Assembly (NCBI GenBank): GCA_046155505.1
Contig: JBJXFK010000162.1
Location: 1-14,826 of the forward strand
Reading direction: 5' to 3'
DNA: 14,826 nucleotides
Source: JBJXFK01 sp046155505
GTDB taxonomy: Bacteria; Planctomycetota; Phycisphaerae; UBA1845; Fen-1342
Translations under genes and position numbers: made by a program
Notes under the pieces: generated by a model
What the model was told of the DNA's origin: nothing
Seen by the model: the letters and a program-made list of their open reading frames with translations, nothing else
Databases searched by the model: none
In this document: piece after piece, positions 7,390-13,724 of the stretch
Layout of the letters: every line of letters begins with the position of its first letter
How positions within the stretch are numbered: the stretch's first letter is position 1

Positions 7390-8598
7390 TCAATGCGTGC
7401 CGCGCGCCTCGGGGAACTTCTCGGCGACCTTCGCAATCGCCTTCAGACATGTGTCGATATCCTCGCGCGTGTGGCCCGCACTGATTTGGCAACGCAGCCT
7501 CGCTTCGCCCTTCGGCACGACCGGAAAGCCGAAACCACTTACGAACACGCCCTCGGCCAGCAGCTCCTTTTGCATCGCGATCGCGGTCGCCGTCTCGCCG
7601 ACGATGATCGGCACGATGGGCGTGACGCCTTCGATCGACTTCAAACCGAGTTCAGCCACGCCTTGGCGGAACTGCTTGCTGTTCGCCCGCAATTGTGCGA
7701 GCAGCGACTTGCCGTCTTGCATGAGCAGATCAATCGCTGCCATCGATCCATAACAAACGCTCGGCGGCAGCGCGTTGCTGAATAGCTGCGTGCGCGACTT
7801 CTGCACGAGGTAATCGCACACAACCTGCGAACCCGCGACATATCCGCCGCACGCGCCGCCGAGCGCTTTGCCGAGCGTGCTCGTCTGCACCGTGCCCGCG
7901 CCGAGCACGCCGAAGTGCTCTGCCGTGCCGCGGCCCGTTTCGCCGATGACGCCAGTAGCATGCGATTCGTCGACGACGAGCAGTGCATCATGTTTGTCGG
8001 CCAATTCCTTGAGCGACGGCAGGTCGGCGATGTCGCCTTCCATACTGAACACGCCGTCGGTGATGATGACGCGCTTTTTGGACTTCGCCGCCTCGGGGCT
8101 TTCGAGCATTCGCTTGAGCTCGGCCAGATCGCCGTGCTTGTAGATGAAGCGTTGCCCCTTGGCGAGCCGAATCGCGTCGATGATCGAGGCGTGATTGAGC
8201 GCATCGCTGAAAATCGCGTCGTCCGGCTGGCTGGCGAGTGTGGGGATGATGCCGACATTTGCGTCCCAGCAACTGATGTAGGTGGTCGCCGCCGCGCAGC
8301 CGATGAACTCGCAGATTTTTCGCTCAAGCTCGACGTGACAGCTCATCGTGCCGCAGATGAATCGCACGCTGGCGGTACCGAGGCCGAATTTGTCAATGGC
8401 GCGCTTGCCGGCCTCGACGACCTTGGGGTGGTTGGCCAGCGCGAGGTAGTTGTTCGACGACAAATTGATGACCGGCTTGCCGTCCATCCGCGTGCGCGGG
8501 GCTTGCGGGGCCTCGATGACGTTGGCCTGTTTGTACTGCTTCGCGTCGCGCAACTGGTTGAGTTCGGCTTCGAGAATCTGCTCGATCGTCGTCGGCAT
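7390..8598 (-). CDS. kbl: 2-amino-3-ketobutyrate CoA ligase (glycine C-acetyltransferase)
   Basis: A PLP enzyme of the alpha-oxoamine synthase family that cleaves 2-amino-3-ketobutyrate with CoA to glycine and acetyl-CoA, the second step of threonine degradation. At 402 residues it is close to known Kbl proteins. Visible motifs are NLSSNNYLALANHP near residue 46, GTASVRFICGTMSCHVELE (the substrate loop seen in Kbl), DALNHASIIDAIRL, VVDESHATGVIGETGRG, and TSTLGKALGG with the PLP lysine at K244, the same number as in the E. coli enzyme. AGGAG at 8607-8611, eight bases upstream, supports the start, and a TACAAT -10-like hexamer lies on the minus strand at 8629-8634. Threonine dehydrogenase (tdh), the usual partner, is not within the window. 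AONS (BioF) is the nearest alternative, but the motifs favour Kbl. Confidence 0.93.
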   Translation of the reverse strand: MPTTIEQILEAELNQLRDAKQYKQANVIEAPQAPRTRMDGKPVINLSSNNYLALANHPKVVEAGKRAIDKFGLGTASVRFICGTMSCHVELERKICEFIGCAAATTYISCWDANVGIIPTLASQPDDAIFSDALNHASIIDAIRLAKGQRFIYKHGDLAELKRMLESPEAAKSKKRVIITDGVFSMEGDIADLPSLKELADKHDALLVVDESHATGVIGETGRGTAEHFGVLGAGTVQTSTLGKALGGACGGYVAGSQVVCDYLVQKSRTQLFSNALPPSVCYGSMAAIDLLMQDGKSLLAQLRANSKQFRQGVAELGLKSIEGVTPIVPIIVGETATAIAMQKELLAEGVFVSGFGFPVVPKGEARLRCQISAGHTREDIDTCLKAIAKVAEKFPEARGTH

Positions 8599-8628
8599 GT
8601 CGGCGGCTCCTGTGAGGGTCGTGCGCGG

Positions 8629-8634
8629 ATTGTA
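8629..8634 (-). promoter_or_regulatory. Possible kbl -10 element
   Basis: TACAAT on the minus strand, 30 bases before the kbl ATG, differs from TATAAT at one base. No convincing -35 element sits 16-18 bases further upstream, so this is tentative. Confidence 0.3.
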
Positions 8635-8781
8635 AGCGAGAGTGCGCGAGCGGCCCCGATCTCGGTGGCGCGGGCGCTCCTAACCGTGTGTTTTGATCCC
8701 GCCGGCGGGCAGAATGCCGGCCCCACCCGCGCAAGCTCGCACGAGCGACAACGCCTTGCGGAAAATTTTGCTCGCATTCTC
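8635..8781. other. Intergenic spacer between divergent kbl and argR
   Basis: No gene is supported here on either strand. The stretch is GC-rich and contains the self-complementary hexamer GCCGGC at 8701-8706 and again at 8716-8721, separated by GGGCAGAAT, which could form a short hairpin. The overall look is that of a decayed or dispersed spacer repeat. Confidence 0.4.
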
Positions 8782-8815
8782 TTGACTTTTCACCTAGGCT
8801 GAATAATTATCCCTG
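8782..8815 (+). promoter_or_regulatory. argR-argG promoter with overlapping ARG-box-like operator
   Basis: TTGACT at 8782-8787 is a good -35 element. An AT-rich -10 region lies at 8802-8810 (AATAATTAT), giving a spacer of about 14-17 bases depending on the hexamer chosen. The 18-base segment 8798-8815 matches the ArgR operator pattern TGAATWWWWATTCA except at two positions in the right half-site, where it reads ATCCC. An operator over the -10 is the expected arrangement for repression, and the first downstream gene encodes ArgR, so arginine-dependent autoregulation of argR-argG is likely. The ATG of argR lies about 44 bases downstream. Confidence 0.6.
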
Positions 8816-8853
8816 ATTCGTCGTTTTATGAGGATCGGGGGTTGGGGCGAAAG

Positions 8854-9366
8854 ATGAACGAGAAACAGCGGCGCCAGGCAACGCTATTGCGGCTGATCGA
8901 ACAGCGGACGCTGCGGAGTCAGCACGAGATCGTGAAGCTGATGCGCGACTCCGGCTTTGAGGTGACGCAGGCCAGCATTAGCCGCGACGCCCGCGAATTA
9001 GGTCTGATAAAATTTGGTGGACGGTATCAATCCACCAGTGGTCTTGCTGGTTCGCAGCTTCGCCCGGACGATCCGATGGCGGGCCTCATCACTGCCGTCG
9101 ATCCGGTCGGGGCCAATTTGATCGTCATTCGCACGCGCGTCGGAGCCGCCAGCACGGTAGCCGTCGGAGTTGACGGCGAACGGTTCACAGATGTTATCGG
9201 AACAATCGCCGGCGACGATACATTATTCATCGCCGTACGCAGCCGCTCGGGGCAGGGTCGCGTCGTTGCCGCCCTCAAAAGCCGCATGATTTCGGTCGGC
9301 GCGACCATCGATCCCAAGTCGGTCGACCTGAAAGTCGTTGCGCTCGGATCAGGGGTGTCGGCATGA
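8854..9366 (+). CDS. argR: Arginine repressor
   Basis: A hexameric, arginine-sensing DNA-binding regulator of arginine metabolism. The 170-residue protein has an N-terminal winged helix, with SQHEIVKLMRDSGFEVTQAS and then ISRDARELGLIK as the recognition-helix region. The C-terminal oligomerisation and arginine-binding domain contains IGTIAGDDTLFI, whose two adjacent aspartates (121-122) contact arginine in known structures. I chose ATG 8854; a TTG at 8842 would add four residues, and an ATG at 8828 is out of frame. GGGGCGAAAG just upstream may act as a ribosome site. The gene overlaps argG by ATGA. The upstream operator-like site suggests autoregulation. Length is slightly above the usual 150-160 residues. 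Confidence 0.95.
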   Translation: MNEKQRRQATLLRLIEQRTLRSQHEIVKLMRDSGFEVTQASISRDARELGLIKFGGRYQSTSGLAGSQLRPDDPMAGLITAVDPVGANLIVIRTRVGAASTVAVGVDGERFTDVIGTIAGDDTLFIAVRSRSGQGRVVAALKSRMISVGATIDPKSVDLKVVALGSGVSA

Positions 9367-10562
9367 AGCCAAAAGTCGCCCTTGCATTCTCCGGCGGTCT
9401 CGACACGACGTATTGCGCGGTCTACCTGCGCGAGCGCGGTTACGACGTATGCGCCGTGACCGTGCAAACCGGCGGATTCGACGAAACCGAGCTGCGCCTG
9501 ATCGAACGCCGCGCGAGCGAAGCGAAGGTCGCCGAGTACAAGCTGATCGACGGTCGGGCGGAACTCTTCGACAGTACGCTGAAATTCCTGATCTTCGGAA
9601 ACTCGCTGCGCGGCGGCGTCTATCCGCTCTGCGTATCGGCCGAGCGGCTGGTGCAGGCGCGCTGCGTCGCGAAGTTCGCAGTCGATCACGGCTGCGGCGC
9701 GCTGGCCCACGGCTCGACCGGCGCGGGCAACGACCAGGTGCGCTTCGACGTGGCGTTTCGCGTGCTCGCGCCGCTGGCCGAGATTCTGACGCCGATCCGC
9801 GATCTCGCGCTGTCGCGCGAGCAGGAGACGGCGTACCTCGCTGAGCACGGAATCGTCATTCCGCCCAAGACGACCGAGTATTCCGTCAATCGCGGCCTGT
9901 GGGGCGCGACGGTCGGCGGCAAAGAGACGCACAAGAGCGACGGCGTCTTGCCCGAACACGCGTACGTCATGACCGCCGGCCCCGGCAAACGCCCCGCCGC
10001 ACCTGAGTGGATCACGATCGACTTTCTGCGCGGGGTGCCGATCGCAATTGACGGCGCGTCGCGCGATCCGGTAACGCTGCTCGAATCGCTCAACGAACGC
10101 GGCGGCACGCACGGCGTGGGGCGCGGCATGCACGTCGGCGACACGATCATCGGCATCAAAGGCCGCGTGGCGTTCGAAGCGCCGGCGGCGACGATTCTGA
10201 TCGCGGCCCATCGCGAATTGGAAAAGCTCGTGCTCTCGCGGCAGCAGGCGTTCTGGAAGCAGACGCTCGGCGAGTTGTATGGCTCGTACGTTCACGAGGC
10301 GCGGTTTTTCGATCCGCTCATGCGCGATATCGAGGCGTTTCTCGGCTCGTCGCAGCAGCGCGTGACCGGGCGGGTCAACGTCGAGTTGCATCAGGGACAT
10401 GCGACCGTGCTCGGAGCGAACAGCCCGTTCTCGCTGATGAATCCGGAACTGGCAAAGTACGGCGAGTCATCGTCACTCTGGAGCGGCAGCGAGGCGGCAG
10501 GTTTCGCGAAAATCTACGGCTTGCAGGAGTTGCTGCTCGAACGCGCGGCAACGAAGCCATGA
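9363..10562 (+). CDS. argG: Argininosuccinate synthase
   Basis: Condenses citrulline and aspartate, with ATP cleaved to AMP and PPi, to give argininosuccinate, the penultimate step of arginine synthesis in the cytoplasm. At 399 residues it is full length. The PP-loop ATP motif AFSGGLDTT starts at residue 8. GSTGAGNDQVRFD at 117-129 is the citrulline/aspartate-binding signature; many ArgG proteins have GKGND here, and the GAGND form recalls the branch common in Bacteroidetes. YSVNRGLWG and VGGKETHKSDGVLPEHAY follow in the middle. The start overlaps the argR stop (ATGA), so the two are almost certainly one transcript with coupled translation. argH and other arginine genes are not in the window. 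No key motif is missing. Confidence 0.96.
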   Translation: MKPKVALAFSGGLDTTYCAVYLRERGYDVCAVTVQTGGFDETELRLIERRASEAKVAEYKLIDGRAELFDSTLKFLIFGNSLRGGVYPLCVSAERLVQARCVAKFAVDHGCGALAHGSTGAGNDQVRFDVAFRVLAPLAEILTPIRDLALSREQETAYLAEHGIVIPPKTTEYSVNRGLWGATVGGKETHKSDGVLPEHAYVMTAGPGKRPAAPEWITIDFLRGVPIAIDGASRDPVTLLESLNERGGTHGVGRGMHVGDTIIGIKGRVAFEAPAATILIAAHRELEKLVLSRQQAFWKQTLGELYGSYVHEARFFDPLMRDIEAFLGSSQQRVTGRVNVELHQGHATVLGANSPFSLMNPELAKYGESSSLWSGSEAAGFAKIYGLQELLLERAATKP

Positions 10563-10580
10563 ACGCGGCCGCGCGCAGTC

Positions 10581-10739
10581 GTGAGTAGCGAATATCGAGT
10601 TGCAACGCGACCAACCGAACGCGACGCGCAAGCGAGTGCCCCGAGCGCCAGCGAGGCGAAAACCGAGCCCCGACCGTAAGGGAGGGGTTCTGATGACTTC
10701 CGAAAACGAACCACCAACGGCCCCACGGCCTGACCGTTG
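10581..10739. repeat. Repeat-rich spacer downstream of argG
   Basis: This noncoding stretch carries several repeat types in series: degenerate heptamers at 10581-10601 (GTGAGTA, GCGAATA, TCGAGTT); CCCCGAGCGCCAGCGAG at 10639-10655; a hairpin with GAGCCCC (10665-10671) pairing with GGGGTTC (10684-10690); and CAACGG (10715-10720) pairing with CCGTTG (10734-10739). Two of these elements recur near 12958-12986. The spacer lies inside a same-strand run from argG to the P-loop gene and could attenuate or terminate the argR-argG transcript. No T-tract is visible. Confidence 0.7.
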
Positions 10740-10761
10740 ACGAAAGCGAGCGAAGCCAGAA

Positions 10762-11829
10762 ATGATGACACGTTTGTGGGTCGACAAAATCGCGTCGGCG
10801 ACCGCGAATGTCCAATTGCGCCGCGACGTCCGCGTCAGCGAGCAGATCATCGCCCGTGAGGGCTACATTCTCGCCGGTCGCGTGCGCGGCGAGAAAAGCT
10901 CATACAACACGCTCGAAGACCTGCACGGTCGCATGGTCACGCTACACAACGGCGACGTCATCGTCGGCGTGCTCGGCCATCGCAACGCGCTGCACGGCTA
11001 TTCGGGCATCGTGCCCGAAGAAGTGCGCGTCGGCCAGACGATCAACATTCTCAACCTCGGCGGCGTGCTCGGCCAATGCACGAGCGAGAACCCCGATGTG
11101 GGCAAGCCGTTTGAGATCGAAGTGCTCGGCGCTGTGCTGGTCTTCCCCGAGTTCGGCGACCGCATGGGCGTGCCGGCGCACATCGGCATGAACGCCATCG
11201 GCGAATCGAACGCCCCGCTGCCCGACGTGCCGATTGTGTTCATCGCCGGCACATGCATGAACAGCGGCAAAACGTCGGCGGCGTGCCGGCTGATTCGCGA
11301 ACTGGCGATCCGCGGCTTCGCGGTCGGCGGTTGCAAGCTGACCGGCGTGTCGCTGCGGCGCGACACGATGCAGATGGTCGACTATGGTGCCAAGCTCGCC
11401 GTTTCGTTCAATGACGCGGGCGTCGTGACGACCGCGCCTGAGAGCGCGCTGCCCAGCGCCCGGCGACTCATCGCGCACCTGGGCAAGGCCGGCGTCGACG
11501 TGATCATCGCCGAGCTTGGCGACGGCATTCTTGGTGAATACGGCGTGCAGAACATTATCGCCGATCGCGACCTCATGTCGCGCTGCGGGGCGCTGGTGCT
11601 GTGCGCGAACGACCCGGTTGGAGCGTGGGGCGCACGCGAAGTGTTGCGCGATCGATACGAGTTGAAAATCGACGTCGTCTGCGGCCCGCAGACCGACAAC
11701 GCTGTTGGCACGCGGTTTGTGCGCGAACAGCTTTCGCTCGAAGCGATCAACGCCCGCACGGACGGCAAGCGGCTGGGCACCTTCATCGCCGATCGGCTGA
11801 ACGGACGACTGAAAAAAAGCGCGCCGTAG
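10762..11829 (+). CDS. Two-domain P-loop NTPase of unknown function
   Basis: A 355-residue cytoplasmic protein I cannot assign. Residues about 1-150 form a domain rich in beta strands (ILAGRVRGEKSSYNTLEDL, then HNGDVIVGVLGHRNALHGYS). The C-terminal part starts with a Walker A motif, AGTCMNSGKT (162-171), followed by an amphipathic helix and GFAVGGCKLTGVSLRRDT, an order like dethiobiotin synthetase, MobB and other SIMIBI-class NTPases. VDVIIAELGDGILGEYGVQN may supply the Walker B acid, with ALVLCANDPVGAWG as a later strand-loop. The DUF1611 family has the same broad architecture and is an alternative, though its usual motifs are not evident. Adjacent ATGs at 10762 and 10765 give the same protein apart from one residue; no clear ribosome site is present. 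It follows argG after a 199-base repeat spacer, so shared regulation is uncertain. Confidence 0.8.
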   Translation: MMTRLWVDKIASATANVQLRRDVRVSEQIIAREGYILAGRVRGEKSSYNTLEDLHGRMVTLHNGDVIVGVLGHRNALHGYSGIVPEEVRVGQTINILNLGGVLGQCTSENPDVGKPFEIEVLGAVLVFPEFGDRMGVPAHIGMNAIGESNAPLPDVPIVFIAGTCMNSGKTSAACRLIRELAIRGFAVGGCKLTGVSLRRDTMQMVDYGAKLAVSFNDAGVVTTAPESALPSARRLIAHLGKAGVDVIIAELGDGILGEYGVQNIIADRDLMSRCGALVLCANDPVGAWGAREVLRDRYELKIDVVCGPQTDNAVGTRFVREQLSLEAINARTDGKRLGTFIADRLNGRLKKSAP

Positions 11830-11907
11830 ACAATTTGGCGAACGCGCGTCCGCATCGCTGCCGCGCCCGCGCTTGCCGCTGCGCGGCGTTGCTTCTCTAA
11901 TTCCCGC

Positions 11908-12948
11908 ATGGCAAAAGAATCCTTCGATCGGCTGCTCGAGCAGTTCGCCAAGTCCAAATCGCTCATCTGTGCCGAGCTGGGGCGGCGCGTGGTCGGCCAA
12001 GACGATGTCATCGAACAGATGCTTGCCGCGATTTTCGCGCGCGGGCATTGCCTGCTCGTCGGGGTGCCGGGATTGGCCAAGACGCTGATGGTTTCGACGC
12101 TGGCACAGATCACCTCGCTGAGCTTCAAGCGCGTGCAATTCACGCCGGATCTCATGCCGTCGGACATCACCGGCACCAACGTAATTGACGAGAAAAACGA
12201 CGGGCGGCGCGAGTTTCGATTCGTGCAAGGGCCGATTTTCGCCAACATCGTGCTCGCCGACGAAATCAATCGCACGCCGCCCAAGACGCAGGCCGCGCTG
12301 CTGCAATCGATGCAGGAGCGCGAAGTAACCGTGGGCAGCCAGACGTACCCGCTGCCCAATCCGTTCTTCGTCATCGCCACGCAAAACCCGATCGAGCAGG
12401 AAGGTACGTATCCGCTGCCCGAGGCACAGCTTGATCGCTTCATGTTCAACGTCTGGGTCGATTACCCGTCGCTCGAAGAGGAACTGCAAATCCTCTCGAC
12501 CACCACGCAAAGCGAAATGCCCGAGCTGCGAACGGTGATGAGCGATCGGCAACTACTTAACATGCAAAAACTCGTCGCGGCGATTCCGACTACTGAATAC
12601 GTGGTCGACTACGCCGCGCGCCTCACGCGCGCGTCGAGGCCCGGCCAATCGACCTCACCCGATTTCGTGAAAAAGTATGTCGATTGGGGCGCGGGGCCGC
12701 GTGCGGGGCAGTTCTTGCTCTGGGCGGGCAAGGCTTTCGCGGCGATGAACGGGCGATACAGCGTGAGCGTCGATGACGTGCGGCGAGCGGCGGTACCGGT
12801 GATGCGACATCGCATCGCGTGCAATTTTGCCGCGCAAGCCGAGGGGCTGGACGCGGTGAGGATCATACAGAAGTTGGTCGAGTCGGTGCCGGAACCGAAA
12901 TTGCCGAAGTATGAGGCGAAGCCACCGGCGTCGGTGGAGACGGTTTGA
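11908..12948 (+). CDS. MoxR-family AAA+ ATPase
   Basis: An ATP-driven chaperone-like protein of the MoxR subgroup, which assists maturation or activation of partner proteins, often with von Willebrand factor A domains. In 346 residues I see Walker A GVPGLAKT (52-59), Walker B IVLADEINR with D118/E119, sensor 1 ATQNP (157-161), and the EAQLDRF arginine region (172-178). The lid domain spans about 210-320. The ATG at 11908 has no Shine-Dalgarno (TTCTCTAATTCCCGC precedes it), so leaderless or SD-independent initiation is possible. A GCCGCGC/GCGCGGC inverted repeat (11860-11866 and 11881-11887) lies just upstream. The usual neighbours (DUF58, BatA-like or vWA genes) do not follow; only a small membrane protein does. 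The molecular target is not visible. Confidence 0.93.
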   Translation: MAKESFDRLLEQFAKSKSLICAELGRRVVGQDDVIEQMLAAIFARGHCLLVGVPGLAKTLMVSTLAQITSLSFKRVQFTPDLMPSDITGTNVIDEKNDGRREFRFVQGPIFANIVLADEINRTPPKTQAALLQSMQEREVTVGSQTYPLPNPFFVIATQNPIEQEGTYPLPEAQLDRFMFNVWVDYPSLEEELQILSTTTQSEMPELRTVMSDRQLLNMQKLVAAIPTTEYVVDYAARLTRASRPGQSTSPDFVKKYVDWGAGPRAGQFLLWAGKAFAAMNGRYSVSVDDVRRAAVPVMRHRIACNFAAQAEGLDAVRIIQKLVESVPEPKLPKYEAKPPASVETV

Positions 12949-12957
12949 GCACGCGAT

Positions 12958-12986
12958 CCGAGCCCCGAGCGCGAGCGAGTGGGGTT
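12958..12986. repeat. Hairpin repeat, second copy of the GAGCCCC-GGGGTT element
   Basis: CCGAGCCCCGA (12958-12968) and GGGGTT (12981-12986) repeat the same blocks found at 10663-10673 and 10684-10689. AGCCCC pairs with GGGGTT, including a G-U pair, around a 14-base loop. The loop interior (CCCCGAGCGCGAGCGAG, 12963-12979) matches 10639-10655 at 16 of 17 bases. It sits ten bases after the moxR stop, as the first copy sits after argG. Confidence 0.75.
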
Positions 12987-12992
12987 ATGCGG

Positions 12993-13020
12993 AATGCAGA
13001 ATGATGAATGCAGAATGCAG
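12993..13020. repeat. Heptamer tandem array (four AATGCAG units)
   Basis: Four contiguous 7-bp units read AATGCAG, AATGATG, AATGCAG, AATGCAG. The array is AT-rich against the local GC-rich background. It has the same unit number and length as the GGGCGCA array at 6713-6740. It contains ATG triplets, which makes spurious upstream starts for the following gene possible. Confidence 0.85.
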
Positions 13021-13035
13021 AACGCCGCCGGGTGC

Positions 13036-13063
13036 CATGCCGACGGCCGTTCGCGTCGGCGTG
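13036..13063 (+). other. Ten-bp-stem hairpin upstream of the small membrane protein
   Basis: CATGCCGACG (13036-13045) pairs with CGTCGGCGTG (13054-13063) around an eight-base loop. The single mismatch becomes a U-G wobble in the plus-strand RNA. It lies 107 bases before the next start codon, in the moxR-to-13170 spacer; it could be a processing or attenuation structure or part of a dispersed repeat. Confidence 0.55.
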
Positions 13064-13169
13064 CTCCGAAGAAAGCAGCCGACGGCGGCAGCTCCACAAC
13101 GTCGCCCTGCGCGAGCGAACTAGTTGGTGCGAGCAGAATCGCACTGAATCGAACAGCGAGCAAACCAAC

Positions 13170-13679
13170 ATGCGTAACGGCCTGATCGTCTTTTCTCTCT
13201 GCATCCTCGGCAGCATCGGCTTGTCGGTCATGCTTTTTCTGACCTACAAACGCGAAACACCCGCGACGCAGGATTTGATCACCGGCCTGCTCTACTTCAT
13301 GGAGCAGCACGACGGCCGCTTTCCGGCGAGCGAAGCGGAATTTCGCGCCTGCTCATTCGTCGAGCCGTTGCCCAGCGGCGGCGTGCGGATCAAGCCGGTG
13401 ACCGACTCGCAGTTCCGCCGACAGACGCATGGTGTGGAGATAGCCGATTTGAAGCCGTTTCAGATTGCGTGGGGTGCCGACCTGGCGGCGCTGAGTTTCA
13501 ATGAATATGGGAAGGCCCGCGACGCGGACAATAACCCCGTGGCGCTGATCACGTTTCCGACCGTTCGATCGTCGGGCAAGAACTACACGTTCATGCTGTT
13601 GGCGTTTCGCGAGCAGATCCTTGCCAAAAAGCAGCCGGAGTCGGCACCAAGCTCCGCGCTAAGCACGGAACCAGCCTGA
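13170..13679 (+). CDS. Small single-pass membrane protein, unknown
   Basis: A 169-residue protein I do not recognise. One N-terminal membrane helix (about 5-25, LIVFSLCILGSIGLSVMLFL) is followed by a soluble, probably extracytoplasmic domain, or it is an uncleaved signal anchor. The segment LLYFMEQHDGRFPASEAEF recalls the 'Y...H.GRFP.S' pattern after the N-terminal helix of pseudopilin-like and other exported planctomycete proteins, but no prepilin cleavage motif (GFTLIE) precedes it. The tail (about 150-169) is Lys/Ser/Ala/Pro-rich. I chose ATG 13170 because the frame upstream translates the repeat spacer and gives no plausible protein. It follows moxR by 221 bases on the same strand and could be a membrane partner, which is only inference. 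Confidence 0.75.
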   Translation: MRNGLIVFSLCILGSIGLSVMLFLTYKRETPATQDLITGLLYFMEQHDGRFPASEAEFRACSFVEPLPSGGVRIKPVTDSQFRRQTHGVEIADLKPFQIAWGADLAALSFNEYGKARDADNNPVALITFPTVRSSGKNYTFMLLAFREQILAKKQPESAPSSALSTEPA

Positions 13680-13683
13680 CCCA

Positions 13684-13713
13684 GCCGCGTTGTGCATTGC
13701 ATTTGCGCGCGGC
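13684..13713. terminator. Weak inverted repeat between convergent genes
   Basis: GCCGCG (13684-13689) is complementary to CGCGGC (13708-13713), with an 18-base loop, in the 45-base spacer between the convergent 13170-13679 and 13725-14573 genes. There is no T-tract. It may serve as a weak bidirectional terminator. Confidence 0.25.
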
Positions 13714-13724
13714 GCTTCAAAACG

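Noticed and set aside
9027..10400. Minus-strand open frame of 457 codons opposite argR and argG
   Set aside because: ArgR and ArgG motifs are intact on the plus strand, and the antisense translation has biased composition without motifs.
10942..12552. Long minus-strand open frame opposite the P-loop and moxR genes
   Set aside because: It is His/Arg/Ala-rich, has no family motifs, and is antisense to two genes with clear conserved motifs; typical of GC-rich shadow frames.
13008..13169. Longer N-terminus for the small membrane protein
   Set aside because: The upstream frame translates the heptamer array and hairpin spacer; the hydrophobic start at 13170 is the natural N-terminus.
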